Shown here piece by piece: positions 1 to 7,754 of a stretch of 56,835 bases of DNA. The stretch's first letter is position 1. The number at the start of each line of letters is the position of its first letter. The stretch lies in the NCBI RefSeq assembly GCF_004614195.1, contig NZ_SPUM01000078.1, positions 1 to 56,835 of the forward strand, read 5' to 3'. This stretch comes from Massilia horti. Lineage in GTDB: Bacteria; Pseudomonadota; Gammaproteobacteria; Burkholderiales; Burkholderiaceae_D. The notes below the pieces were generated by a model. That model did no database searches. It had not been told where the DNA came from and saw only the letters and a program-made list of their open reading frames with translations. The translations under genes and the position numbers were made by a program.

Positions 1-8
1 AGCGGATG

Positions 9-55
9 CAAACTCTGCTCAACCGTACAGCGTGCGCACAGGTGCGCACCCTACG
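9..55 (-). repeat. Dispersed palindromic repeat A, copy 1
   Basis: The core is two copies of the self-complementary octamer GTGCGCAC separated by two bases, flanked by CCCTACG on one side and a GTAC-CGTTGAGCAGAGTTTG-like tail on the other. The same unit recurs near 2.2, 2.35, 25.3, 25.4, 25.5 and 46.5 kb, always between genes. This copy lies downstream of the acyltransferase gene. Confidence 0.85.
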
Positions 56-72
56 GAGAGCTGGGGCTTGCC

Positions 73-702
73 TTACGCCTGCTCGCTCGGCGCCGACATG
101 TCGCGCGGCGGCGCCAGCTTGATCGGGGCAGCCTTGGCCGGATACAGCGCCTGGCAGTCTTCGTAGATGGTCCCGATCGCCGCCATGTCGGTGTGCTGAT
201 CGCCGGTCATTTCCAGGATATCGACTACGCGCATCTCTTTCTTGCCGTAGTCGATAGCGACCAACAGCACCGGCACGCCCGCAGTGCGCGCCAGGTGATA
301 GAAACCGCTTTTCCAGTGTGGACGATAGCTGCGCGTGCCCTCGGGCGTGATCGCGACCCAGCACCATTTCTCCGACAGCATCCGCTGCGCGAGCTGGCGC
401 GTGGAGCCCATCGGCGCGCTGCGGTCGACCGGTACGCCGCCCCAGTAGCGCATCACGGAACCCATCGGCCCCTTGAACAGCGTATCCTTGGCCAGCCAGC
501 GGAACTGCAGGCCGATCGTCCACTTCGCGAGGATGCCAACTACAAAATCCCAGTTCGACGTATGCGGATAAACGACGGCGATCCCGTGCGGCCCCGGCAG
601 CGGCTTGAAATACACGTTCCAGCCGAACAAGCGCAAAATGCGCAGCGCGGTGCGCTGGCCCCATGTGGGAAGTGACGCCGGTTGCAGTCGGTAATCGCTC
701 AT
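73..702 (-). CDS. 1-acylglycerol-3-phosphate acyltransferase-like protein
   Basis: A 209-aa member of the PlsC/LPLAT acyltransferase family, which transfers fatty acyl chains from acyl-ACP or acyl-CoA to a lysophospholipid or similar acceptor at the inner membrane. The catalytic HX4D box is HTSNWD at residues 47-52, and the acceptor-binding EGTR motif is at 121-124, the normal spacing. There is no N-terminal transmembrane helix as long as those in classic PlsC, and the protein is slightly short. This points to the small 'glycerol acyltransferase' subgroup, whose substrates are mostly unknown. It stands alone, divergent from arsC. The exact acceptor cannot be told from sequence. Confidence 0.88.
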   Translation of the reverse strand: MSDYRLQPASLPTWGQRTALRILRLFGWNVYFKPLPGPHGIAVVYPHTSNWDFVVGILAKWTIGLQFRWLAKDTLFKGPMGSVMRYWGGVPVDRSAPMGSTRQLAQRMLSEKWCWVAITPEGTRSYRPHWKSGFYHLARTAGVPVLLVAIDYGKKEMRVVDILEMTGDQHTDMAAIGTIYEDCQALYPAKAAPIKLAPPRDMSAPSEQA

Positions 703-873
703 CGTCTCTCCGTCGGGTGCTTGTTCCAGCCCCTGTGTGTGTGCTGTCCCGGGGCGATGCGCCGCGAAAACCAGCGGTGAATTCTATAGCGGCCAAAAAA
801 AGGCGACAAGCGAAAAACTGGTGCGCACAGCGCGCTGCCGGTATCATGCGCTGGCTAATCGAAAGGGACCACA

Positions 874-1221
874 ATGGATATCACGATTTACCACAATGCT
901 CGTTGCGGCACCTCGCGCAACACACTGGCCGCCATTCGCGAGGCCGGCATCGAACCGCGCGTGGTCGACTACCTGGCCACGCCGCCATCGAAGGACGAAC
1001 TCAAGCAGATGATCGCGCAGGCTGGCCTCACCGTGCGCGAGGCAATGCGAGCCAAGGAGGCGGTGTACGCCGAGCTTGGGCTGGACAACCCGGCGCTCTC
1101 CGACGACGCGCTGCTCGATGCGATGTTGGCGCATCCGATCCTGATCAACCGCCCGTTCGTGGTCACTCCCAAGGGCGTGCGCCTGTGCCGGCCGGCCGAG
1201 CGGCTGCAGGAGATCCTGTAA
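874..1221 (+). CDS. arsC: ArsC/Spx-family arsenate reductase
   Basis: A 115-aa protein of the glutaredoxin-coupled ArsC family, which reduces arsenate to arsenite in the cytoplasm. The catalytic cysteine is Cys11 in the N-terminal motif HNARCGTSR, and the conserved LINRPFV segment sits near residues 89-95, followed by the arginine of the VRLCRP segment near the end. Length matches the family. No arsR, arsB or acr3 gene is adjacent, so this is an orphan copy. Such orphans can also be Spx-like or YffB-like proteins with other thiol roles, but the CGTSRNT motif fits the ArsC side well. Confidence 0.85.
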   Translation: MDITIYHNARCGTSRNTLAAIREAGIEPRVVDYLATPPSKDELKQMIAQAGLTVREAMRAKEAVYAELGLDNPALSDDALLDAMLAHPILINRPFVVTPKGVRLCRPAERLQEIL

Positions 1222-1230
1222 CGTAAACAC

Positions 1231-1251
1231 CGCGCCCGTTTGCCGGGCGCG
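1231..1251 (+). terminator. GC hairpin after arsC (no U-tract)
   Basis: A perfect 8-bp stem, CGCGCCCG pairing with CGGGCGCG around the loop TTTGC, begins 10 bases after the arsC stop codon. No run of T follows, so it is at best a pause or Rho-dependent end. It overlaps the -35 box of the candidate promoter for the next gene. Confidence 0.4.
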
Positions 1252-1269
1252 TGGCCCGTGCGGTATCGT
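1240..1269 (+). promoter_or_regulatory. Candidate sigma-70 promoter for aldo/keto reductase gene
   Basis: TTGCCG at 1240-1245 and TATCGT at 1264-1269 are separated by 18 bp. The next start codon is at 1295, preceded by an AGACGGAGGGG ribosome-binding site. Seen by eye only. Confidence 0.35.
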
Positions 1270-1294
1270 GGGGTTTTGAGCAGACGGAGGGGCG

Positions 1295-2143
1295 ATGAGA
1301 ACAATCAAGCTGCCGTCCGGCCGCGCGCTGCCGGTACTCGGGCAAGGCACGTGGTACATGGGCGAGAACCCCAGCGAGCGCGGGCGCGAGGTCGCGGCCC
1401 TGCGCCTTGGGCTCGACCTGGGCATGACGCTGATCGACACTGCTGAAATGTATGGCGAAGGCGGCGCCGAAAAGGTGGTGGGCGAGGCGATCGAAGGGCG
1501 GCGCGACGAGGTTTTCCTCGTCAGCAAAGTCTATCCACACAACGCCAGCGTGGCCGGGATGCGAGCCGCCTGCGAACGCAGCCTGCGTCGCCTGCGCACC
1601 GACTGCCTGGACCTGTACCTGCTGCACTGGCGCGGATCGGTGCCGCTGGCCGAGACGCTGGACGGCTTTGCGGCGCTCAAGCAGGCCGGCATGATTCGCG
1701 ACTTCGGCGTGAGCAACTTTGACCGTGACGACATGCTGGAAGCAGCGAGCCTGCCGGGCAATGCGGGAATTGCAGCCAACCAGGTGCTGTACAACCTGGC
1801 GCGACGCGGGATCGAGTGGGATCTGCTGCCGTGGTGCCGCGAACAGGGTGTGGCGGTGATGGCCTATTCGCCGCTGGAGTCAACGCCGGCGGAGCAGGCC
1901 GACCTTCTGCGCAATCGCGGCCTGCAAGAAGTGGCGCGCCGACACGAGGCTACTGGCGCGCAGATCGCTCTGGCATGGCTGCTGCAGCAGGAAGGTGTGT
2001 GTGCGATTCCAAAGGCAGTGCAGCCCCAGCATGTGCGCGAGAACCGGGCCGCGCTCGACATTCGGCTGTCGCCGCAGGATCTGGCGGAATTGGATGCGGT
2101 GTTCCCGCCGCCGAAACGGCGCGTGCCGCTCGACATGCGGTGA
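1295..2143 (+). CDS. Aldo/keto reductase
   Basis: A 282-aa cytoplasmic NADPH-dependent oxidoreductase with the (beta/alpha)8 aldo/keto reductase fold. The full catalytic tetrad is visible: Asp48, Tyr53, Lys78 and His111, in the contexts [14 protein letters not shown] and YLLHW. The cofactor-binding end with an IPKAV segment and the final conserved helix are present, so it is complete. It resembles the DkgA/YeaE-type group, which reduces small carbonyls such as methylglyoxal or keto-sugars. The start has an AGACGGAGGGG ribosome-binding site 6-7 bases upstream. It appears monocistronic; the substrate is unknown. Confidence 0.92.
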   Translation: MRTIKLPSGRALPVLGQGTWYMGENPSERGREVAALRLGLDLGMTLIDTAEMYGEGGAEKVVGEAIEGRRDEVFLVSKVYPHNASVAGMRAACERSLRRLRTDCLDLYLLHWRGSVPLAETLDGFAALKQAGMIRDFGVSNFDRDDMLEAASLPGNAGIAANQVLYNLARRGIEWDLLPWCREQGVAVMAYSPLESTPAEQADLLRNRGLQEVARRHEATGAQIALAWLLQQEGVCAIPKAVQPQHVRENRAALDIRLSPQDLAELDAVFPPPKRRVPLDMR

Positions 2144-2176
2144 CGGCTTCGACATAGCTGACGGCGCTCGCAGTTC

Positions 2177-2238
2177 CGTAGGGGGCGCGGGGCCGCCGAG
2201 CACCTGTGCGCACGCTGTACAGTTGAGCAGAGTTTGCA
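2177..2238 (+). repeat. Dispersed repeat A, copy 2 (interrupted)
   Basis: This copy has the opposite orientation to copy 1: CGTAGGG, then GCACCTGTGCGCACGC, then GTAC and the GTTGAGCAGAGTTTG tail. The left GTGCGCAC is altered by a GC-rich stretch, so it is a decayed or expanded copy. Confidence 0.7.
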
Positions 2239-2348
2239 CCGCGTGTGAACGAGTCCTCGCCGGCCGCGCGCTCCCCACGTTTCTTCATGCGCACGTCGTC
2301 AGCGTTTGCGCCCGCAATTATTCGTTACCGTAGAGGGGCACGTAGGTG

Positions 2349-2395
2349 CCAACTCTGCTCAACCGTACCGCGTGCGCACAGGTGCGCACCCTACG
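2349..2395 (-). repeat. Dispersed repeat A, copy 3
   Basis: Nearly identical to copy 1 over 46 bases, including the CAACTCTGCTCAACCGTAC flank and CCCTACG end. With copy 2 it forms an inverted pair about 110 bp apart that fills the 290-bp gap between the aldo/keto reductase and the convergent nuclease gene. I see no gene in that gap. Confidence 0.85.
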
Positions 2396-2431
2396 CCGCC
2401 TCATGCACACGGTCAGCGCTTAATCCCGCGG

Positions 2432-3286
2432 CTACTCGAACTCAATCAGCAACGCCTGGTGATCCGACCCTTCCTCGCTGCCGTCGATCCGCATGCGCCG
2501 CAGCCGCGGCGCCAGGTCGGCGCTGACGAACGCGTAATCGAAAGTGAACGGCAGCCCCGCCTCGGGCGAGTCATCATGCAGGCCGACAGTGGGCGCATGG
2601 CGCCGCCCTGGCTGGAGCACCTGCCAGGCATCGCGCAGTGGCTGGACGCCATCGCCGAACGGCGCCAGCAGGCGCAGGTATTCGGCCGAGTGCGGCAGCA
2701 TATTGAAGTCGCCCGCGAGGATCGCCAGCCCACCGCGCGGAACGGCCTCGAACGGACCGGCCGCCGCATCGCCCGGGCGAGCGCTACGCGCATGCAGTGA
2801 GGCCTCCCGGTGCACGGCGCGCAGCTGGTCGATCTGCGCCGCACGCTGGCGCTCGGAAAAATATTCGAGATGCGCGGCCGTCACCCGCAAGATGCCCAGC
2901 GGCGTATCGAGCGTGGCTTCGAGCGCGATTCGGGGCATACTCATCACTTCAGGGTCGACCGGCCACGGCAGCGAATGGCGCAATACCTGCAGCACCGGAT
3001 GGCGCGCGAACATCATGCTGCCCATCAGGCGCCGGCCGCCGCGGGGGCCACGCGTGTCGGCCGCGATGCCGGAAACGGCCGTGTAACCGGGCAGGCGGCG
3101 AGCCAGCGCGTCGAACTGGTCGCCGCAGTCGCTGCCGTCGCGAGCCGGGTAGCCGCAGGCAACCTCTTGCAGACACAGCACGTCGAAATCGGAGAACCGG
3201 TCCAGGCATGCGATGATGCGATCGAGATTGACGTTGCCGGTGGGGCTGCGGCCAGACTGGATATTCCAGGTGATGAGCTTGAACAT
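2432..3286 (-). CDS. Endonuclease/exonuclease/phosphatase family protein
   Basis: A 284-aa protein with the four-layered EEP fold shared by exonuclease III, DNase I and sphingomyelinases. Visible motifs are the N-terminal TWNIQ, the metal-binding glutamate in CLQEV, the GDFNMLP motif and the C-terminal catalytic GSDHQ. No signal peptide or membrane segment is seen, so it probably acts in the cytoplasm. The final helices typical of exonuclease III are not obvious, so the substrate (nucleic acid, phospholipid or inositol phosphate) is undetermined. The gene is convergent with the aldo/keto reductase gene, with repeats between them. Confidence 0.87.
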   Translation of the reverse strand: MFKLITWNIQSGRSPTGNVNLDRIIACLDRFSDFDVLCLQEVACGYPARDGSDCGDQFDALARRLPGYTAVSGIAADTRGPRGGRRLMGSMMFARHPVLQVLRHSLPWPVDPEVMSMPRIALEATLDTPLGILRVTAAHLEYFSERQRAAQIDQLRAVHREASLHARSARPGDAAAGPFEAVPRGGLAILAGDFNMLPHSAEYLRLLAPFGDGVQPLRDAWQVLQPGRRHAPTVGLHDDSPEAGLPFTFDYAFVSADLAPRLRRMRIDGSEEGSDHQALLIEFE

Positions 3287-3414
3287 GGGCGTCCTTGTTG
3301 ATGTCCGCTCAGGCTAGCGCAGGGGCGGGCTCGGCATCTGACGCACATCAGGCGTGTGGAACAAGACGTATCGAAACCGTCGGACGTTTCCACGGCGCCT
3401 TACGAGGTCCTCTC

Positions 3415-3750
3415 ATGGGAGTGACGATGTTTACGATGATCATTCTGCTCTACCTCCAGCAGGGAACCGACGTGACGCTGGACCACGCCGGCCTGCGCGG
3501 CGAGTTCCGCACCAAGGCCGAGTGCGAAGCGGCGGCCGTACGGTTACGCGGTCCGGTGCCCATACCAAGCAAGTATTCCGCCGCGTGGCATGACGTGCTG
3601 TGCATCCCGATCAATCGGCAGGTGCGGGTCAATGAGGGGCAGCCAGTGGACCTGGGCAAGCTGCTGCAGAAAACACCGCCGCTGGGATGCCAGACGGAAG
3701 GCTCATGGCGCAGGATCGCCGAACTGTGCCAGCCGTCGCAGCACCGGTAA
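3415..3750 (+). CDS. Hypothetical protein, 111 aa
   Basis: An open frame encoding a 111-aa protein with a short hydrophobic N-terminus (MFTMIILLYL) and three cysteines (in KAECEA, VLCIP and LGCQT). The frame runs further upstream, but ATG 3415 is preferred because GAGG lies 7 bases before it; ATG 3427, with GGGAG before it, is an equally good alternative and would remove four residues. I do not recognise a family. It could be a small exported protein with an uncleaved signal. It is followed by the convergent mgtC-like gene. Confidence 0.55.
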   Translation: MGVTMFTMIILLYLQQGTDVTLDHAGLRGEFRTKAECEAAAVRLRGPVPIPSKYSAAWHDVLCIPINRQVRVNEGQPVDLGKLLQKTPPLGCQTEGSWRRIAELCQPSQHR

Positions 3751-3814
3751 CGAATGCTGCGCCGGTGCGCCGGCTCGGGCGCGTGCTGTGGCAAGTTATG
3801 GCCCGCGCCATTGA

Positions 3815-4537
3815 TCACTCGGACGTGCTCGGACTCCAGAACACCTGGTGTACCGCAGGCACCGTGGAAATCCTTTGGACCAGCGCGTCCAACTCCTCGC
3901 CGTCAACCGAGTTCGCCGCCAGCGTGGCTTCGATCTCGATGTCGGCCTGGCCAAAGGGGTGGATGTCGATGTCGCGCGCCGGGTAGCTGCTGCGCGCCAG
4001 TTCCTCTTCGAGCTTTTCCATGACCATCCGCTGTTGGGTCCGCTCCGCGATCACGTAGACGGTGTTCGTGACCTCGGCCGAATCCACGTCCAGGGGCTTG
4101 CGGTTGATGGTGTTGACAATCGGACGCAGCAAAGTATTGGCCGCAAGTACGAACAAGGTGGCCAGGCCGGCCTCCAGGATCAGGTCCGCGCCCGCCGCAG
4201 CTCCCACCGCGGCCGCTCCCCACAGCGTGGCGGCCGTATTGAGCCCGCGCACGTTTCCCTCTTCGCGCATGATGACCCCCGCGCCGAGAAAGCCAATCCC
4301 GGATACCACATAGGCCGCGACGCGGACCGCGCCATCCGGCCCATGCAGGCGGTTGGCCATATCCACGAACGCTGCCGCCCCAACCGCCACCAGCACGTTG
4401 GTGCGCAACCCCGCGGTTCGCTGGCGATATTGGCGCTCGAACCCGATCGCCGCGCCGAGCACGAACGCAGTGAGGAGGCTGACGAGCGTATCGAGCAGGG
4501 ATGCAAGGTTGATGTTGCGCACGGCCTCCATATCCAA
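3815..4537 (-). CDS. MgtC/SapB family membrane protein
   Basis: A 240-aa protein with the MgtC/SapB N-terminal membrane domain: an LLTAFVLGAAIGFERQ segment, the RTAGLRTNVLVAVGAA segment and the conserved GIGFLGAGVI motif are all present. About four to five transmembrane helices are followed by a soluble C-terminal domain of roughly 90 residues that looks ACT-like. MgtC proteins are linked to growth in low magnesium and to inhibition of F-type ATP synthase in intracellular pathogens; the function in environmental bacteria is uncertain. No Mg2+ transporter gene is adjacent. Confidence 0.88.
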   Translation of the reverse strand: MDMEAVRNINLASLLDTLVSLLTAFVLGAAIGFERQYRQRTAGLRTNVLVAVGAAAFVDMANRLHGPDGAVRVAAYVVSGIGFLGAGVIMREEGNVRGLNTAATLWGAAAVGAAAGADLILEAGLATLFVLAANTLLRPIVNTINRKPLDVDSAEVTNTVYVIAERTQQRMVMEKLEEELARSSYPARDIDIHPFGQADIEIEATLAANSVDGEELDALVQRISTVPAVHQVFWSPSTSE

Positions 4538-4823
4538 CTCCTGCTGTGAACGTTACTGCCTGACGCTCGCTCTTTGGCAGCGGAAGATAATAGGCTCAGT
4601 TGGGGGCGAGGGCAAACAGCGAGGCCTCGTGCGCCAGTTCGGTCAGCGCCGGTTTGATGCCGAGGAATTCAAAAGTTTGCCAGACCATACAACCGCTGGC
4701 GGGCGCGCGGCGCGCATGTCGCGCCGGGCCCAGTGTGAGGTGCCGTACATACCGGACGCCGGTTTCGGGCGAACCTTGGGGCTCAGCCGATTGTCACGAT
4801 ACGAATACATGAAGGGAGCTCGT

Positions 4824-5291
4824 ATGACTACCAAACCAGACGCACCGCAAGACGCCATCGAGATGCTGACCGCCGATCACCGCGAGGTGTCGGCCATGTT
4901 CAAGGAATTCGAGGGGCTGGGCGAGCGCGCCAAGGTCTCCAAGAAGAAGTTGGCCGACAAGATCTGTACCGCGCTGAAGCTGCACACGACAATCGAGGAG
5001 GAAATCTTCTATCCCGCCGTGCGTGAGGCGATCAAGGACGCCGAGGACCTGGTCGACGAAGCCGTGGTCGAGCACGCCTCGGCCAAGGACCTGATCGCGC
5101 AGATCGAGGCGATGGACCCGGACGACGAGCTGTACGACGCGAAGGTGAAGGTGTTGGGCGAGCAGATCGAACACCATGTCGGGGAAGAAGAGAAGGAGCT
5201 GTTTCCGAAAGTGCGCAAGAGCGGCCTGGATCTCGCGGCGCTGGGCGCGGAAATGGCGGGCCGCAAGGACGAGCTGGCCGCGACGGCCTGA
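4824..5291 (+). CDS. Hemerythrin domain-containing protein
   Basis: A 155-aa four-helix-bundle protein of the hemerythrin HHE cation-binding family. Iron-ligand candidates are visible in order: DHREVSAMFKEFE, HTTIEEEIFYP, EHASAKDLI and HHVGEEEKELFP. Such proteins bind a di-iron site and are associated with oxygen or NO sensing and metal/oxidative stress. The start at 4824 has AAGGGAG 7 bases upstream and is preferred over the in-frame ATG at 4809. The C-terminus is short (ELAATA). The gene stands alone, convergent with the M48 peptidase gene. Confidence 0.9.
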   Translation: MTTKPDAPQDAIEMLTADHREVSAMFKEFEGLGERAKVSKKKLADKICTALKLHTTIEEEIFYPAVREAIKDAEDLVDEAVVEHASAKDLIAQIEAMDPDDELYDAKVKVLGEQIEHHVGEEEKELFPKVRKSGLDLAALGAEMAGRKDELAATA

Positions 5292-5348
5292 GCCGGTTTC
5301 CAGCCGAGTCCGTCACGCGCGCAGCAGGCCCGTGCGCTCACGCAAAAA

Positions 5349-6908
5349 TCATGCGGGCCTGGCCTCGCCTTCGTCGTATTTGCGCCAGCGTTCGACGTAT
5401 TCGCTGGCGAGCGCGTCTTCCTTCTGTTCTGAGAGGAAGACGTACGCGCGTTGACAGGCAGCCTTGGTCGCCTCGGGGTCCACTTCCATCGCGCGATCCA
5501 GCAGGGACAGCCCCAGTCGCTCCCCCTTGTCGAGCAGGGCAACGCCTTGAAGATAAAGACCGAATGCGTGATCGCGGTTGGCCGCATTGAATGCCGCCAG
5601 CTCTTCGCGCAGGTCGACCTCGGGTTCCAGGCGCATCGACAGGCTAAGCATTTCAATCTGGGATTCGGCCTCCCGTTCAGGCAAGTTCCGCAATTCCTGT
5701 AATTTGGCACGCTCGGCCTGCGTTTCGGCGTAGCGTTCGGCCCAGCCTTGTGTCACTTGCGCCGCCCATTGTTCCTGGAGTTCACTGCGCAAGGTATTGA
5801 TCGCCGATCCGAACCACGCCTGGCCGGCCGATTCGCCGGCGACGGCAGGGGGCAGGACGTGCAGCGCGTCGTAGCCCTCGGTCAGGGCCGAAAGCCGGGC
5901 CCGCAGTGTTGGATGGGTGTCGGTAAAATGCCCTTCCCGGTCCAGCGCCTCCTCCAGCCAACGGGTCGTGTCTGCCACGTCGATCTCCTCGCGTGCACGA
6001 ACAGCCCAGTGGTCCAGCAAATCCTTCGGCGGGGTCGCTTCGTCATTCGCACGCTGATAGGTGCTTTGCAAGTACAACTGATATTGCTGACCTACGAGAT
6101 TGACGCGCTTCAGGGCGCGGGCGGCGCTGTCAGAACCTACCAGTTGAACGGAAGCGGCGTCGGCGCGGTATTCGTCGGCGCGCGCCAGGACAAACGTATA
6201 GGCATTGAAATACGGCGCATACCATCGAACAAGCGGCGCAACCAGGCGTGCAAGCCAGCCCTCGAAATGGGCGATAAAGGCGTGCAAAGTTGTCCACGTG
6301 TGACGAAGACGATATACATAAGCGGAAAATCGGCCATGGGCGCCGGCCAGATGACCGTATTCGTGCGCCACGACCGCCATTGCTTCGTCGGGAGACAGGC
6401 ATTCCAGAAGAGGCAAGCCGAGCAGGAGATAATTCCGGGGCCAGCCGACCAGGCCAAATGCCGGCCGCTGCACAATGGCGGCGTTCATTTCGTCGACGAT
6501 CAGCACGTGGTGAAAGCGCGGACCTTGCATTTTCTGACGCATCTCGTCCAATGCGTCAAACAGGGCCGGCGCCTGCGCACGCGTGATTTCGCGACCCTGC
6601 GGAGCTGGCAACCTGATGAACAATGCCTGGACGGCCGACTTCAAGGTGAACCACAGCGGAATTGCCAGCAGAAACAGTAGTTTGCCGAGCTTTAATAGGA
6701 GCAGCCACGCCGCGCCTCCGGCGTACGCCAACACAGCGGCGATCCCGGCGAGTGCGACCAGACCAAAACCCACAGTCGCAAGTACGAGGGCCAGAATGGC
6801 GAATCCCAGCAGGACAAGAATCGCCACCTTCACCCGATACTGTCGGGGAGCATGGGCGCTTTCCTGTTCCAGGCGCGCTACCATGCTGTTAAAACGGTCC
6901 ATCTCCAT
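5349..6908 (-). CDS. M48 family membrane metallopeptidase
   Basis: A 519-aa zinc peptidase of the HtpX/Ste24 type. Two to three transmembrane helices span about residues 27-95, followed by the zinc-binding HEYGH at 182-186 and the downstream glutamate ligand in the ARADEYRADA segment. The C-terminal 150 residues contain TPR-like helices. The family degrades misfolded membrane proteins, but this two-domain form is less studied. The start has AAAGG 6 bases upstream. It is separated by 122 bp from the proline-rich protein gene on the same strand. Confidence 0.88.
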   Translation of the reverse strand: MEMDRFNSMVARLEQESAHAPRQYRVKVAILVLLGFAILALVLATVGFGLVALAGIAAVLAYAGGAAWLLLLKLGKLLFLLAIPLWFTLKSAVQALFIRLPAPQGREITRAQAPALFDALDEMRQKMQGPRFHHVLIVDEMNAAIVQRPAFGLVGWPRNYLLLGLPLLECLSPDEAMAVVAHEYGHLAGAHGRFSAYVYRLRHTWTTLHAFIAHFEGWLARLVAPLVRWYAPYFNAYTFVLARADEYRADAASVQLVGSDSAARALKRVNLVGQQYQLYLQSTYQRANDEATPPKDLLDHWAVRAREEIDVADTTRWLEEALDREGHFTDTHPTLRARLSALTEGYDALHVLPPAVAGESAGQAWFGSAINTLRSELQEQWAAQVTQGWAERYAETQAERAKLQELRNLPEREAESQIEMLSLSMRLEPEVDLREELAAFNAANRDHAFGLYLQGVALLDKGERLGLSLLDRAMEVDPEATKAACQRAYVFLSEQKEDALASEYVERWRKYDEGEARPA

Positions 6909-7030
6909 GTGTGCCTTTCGCTGGTTCTTGCTGATCGGTAGCTGATCCTAACAGAAGGCCAATTGAAAAAAATGCGCGCTTTGTAACGCCCTCAGTTGCC
7001 TGCTTTTCAAACGCTCAGGCTGATCGCTCG

Positions 7031-7750
7031 CTAGTGCGCAACCCAGTCACGCTCGCCACTCGGGCAATCCACGGTGCCAGCGCTGCTGGCCCTTCCAAGG
7101 GTGTCGAAACGGCCGGCGCCAGCCAGCTTCGCACCGTCGGTTCGCCCGGGCATCTCCGGCAACACGCTGCCGCTTGACCGGCAATAGATTTTGTCCCCCT
7201 GGCGGACGCGATAAATGGTGACGCCGTCGGGACCGGTGTAGCTGTCCGTGACCATCGTATGCGAGCGGTCGATATGGGCGGCCGCAAGATTGCGGCGAAA
7301 GCGCGCCCAGGGCGTGTTCGCCTCGCGTGGCACGCCCGACTTGCCGCCGCGTAGCTCGCGATCGATCACACCTGCCTGTTGTTTGGCCTTGCCAAGCATC
7401 TCTTCGGCTTCAGGCGTGTATGGTGCGCTCGGGGCGGCTTCAAGGATCGGTTGCGGGGCGGCGGATGGCGCAGATTCGATCTGAGGTGCCGGCGCCGTCG
7501 GGGCAGCAGGGGCGGCAGGCGCTGGAGTTGGCCTGGGCTGCGGCGGCACGCGCGGCGCCGGCATGGCTTCGCGCGGCTTGAACAGGGGCAACTGGATCAG
7601 CAGCGAAAAGCGTTCCGGCGCATCTTTCTCGATGGAGCGGTGCCGGGTTGAAAACCAGACCAGCACCACCACGAGGTGGACCGCCACCGTGACCACCAAC
7701 GGCAGGATGGCTATGCGACGGCTGTATCCTGCGTTGGCGGTCACGTTCAT
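7031..7750 (-). CDS. Membrane-anchored proline/alanine-rich protein
   Basis: A 239-aa protein with one N-terminal transmembrane segment (around residues 13-33), a Pro/Ala-rich linker at about 60-110 and a C-terminal globular region with two cysteines (in IYCRSS and TVDCPSG). The layout resembles TonB-like or energy-transducing periplasmic proteins, but no TonB C-terminal motif is seen. The start lies 4 bp beyond the end of the M1 aminopeptidase gene, which is transcribed toward it, so the two probably form one transcript. Function unknown. Confidence 0.75.
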   Translation of the reverse strand: MNVTANAGYSRRIAILPLVVTVAVHLVVVLVWFSTRHRSIEKDAPERFSLLIQLPLFKPREAMPAPRVPPQPRPTPAPAAPAAPTAPAPQIESAPSAAPQPILEAAPSAPYTPEAEEMLGKAKQQAGVIDRELRGGKSGVPREANTPWARFRRNLAAAHIDRSHTMVTDSYTGPDGVTIYRVRQGDKIYCRSSGSVLPEMPGRTDGAKLAGAGRFDTLGRASSAGTVDCPSGERDWVAH

Positions 7751-7754
7751 GCGC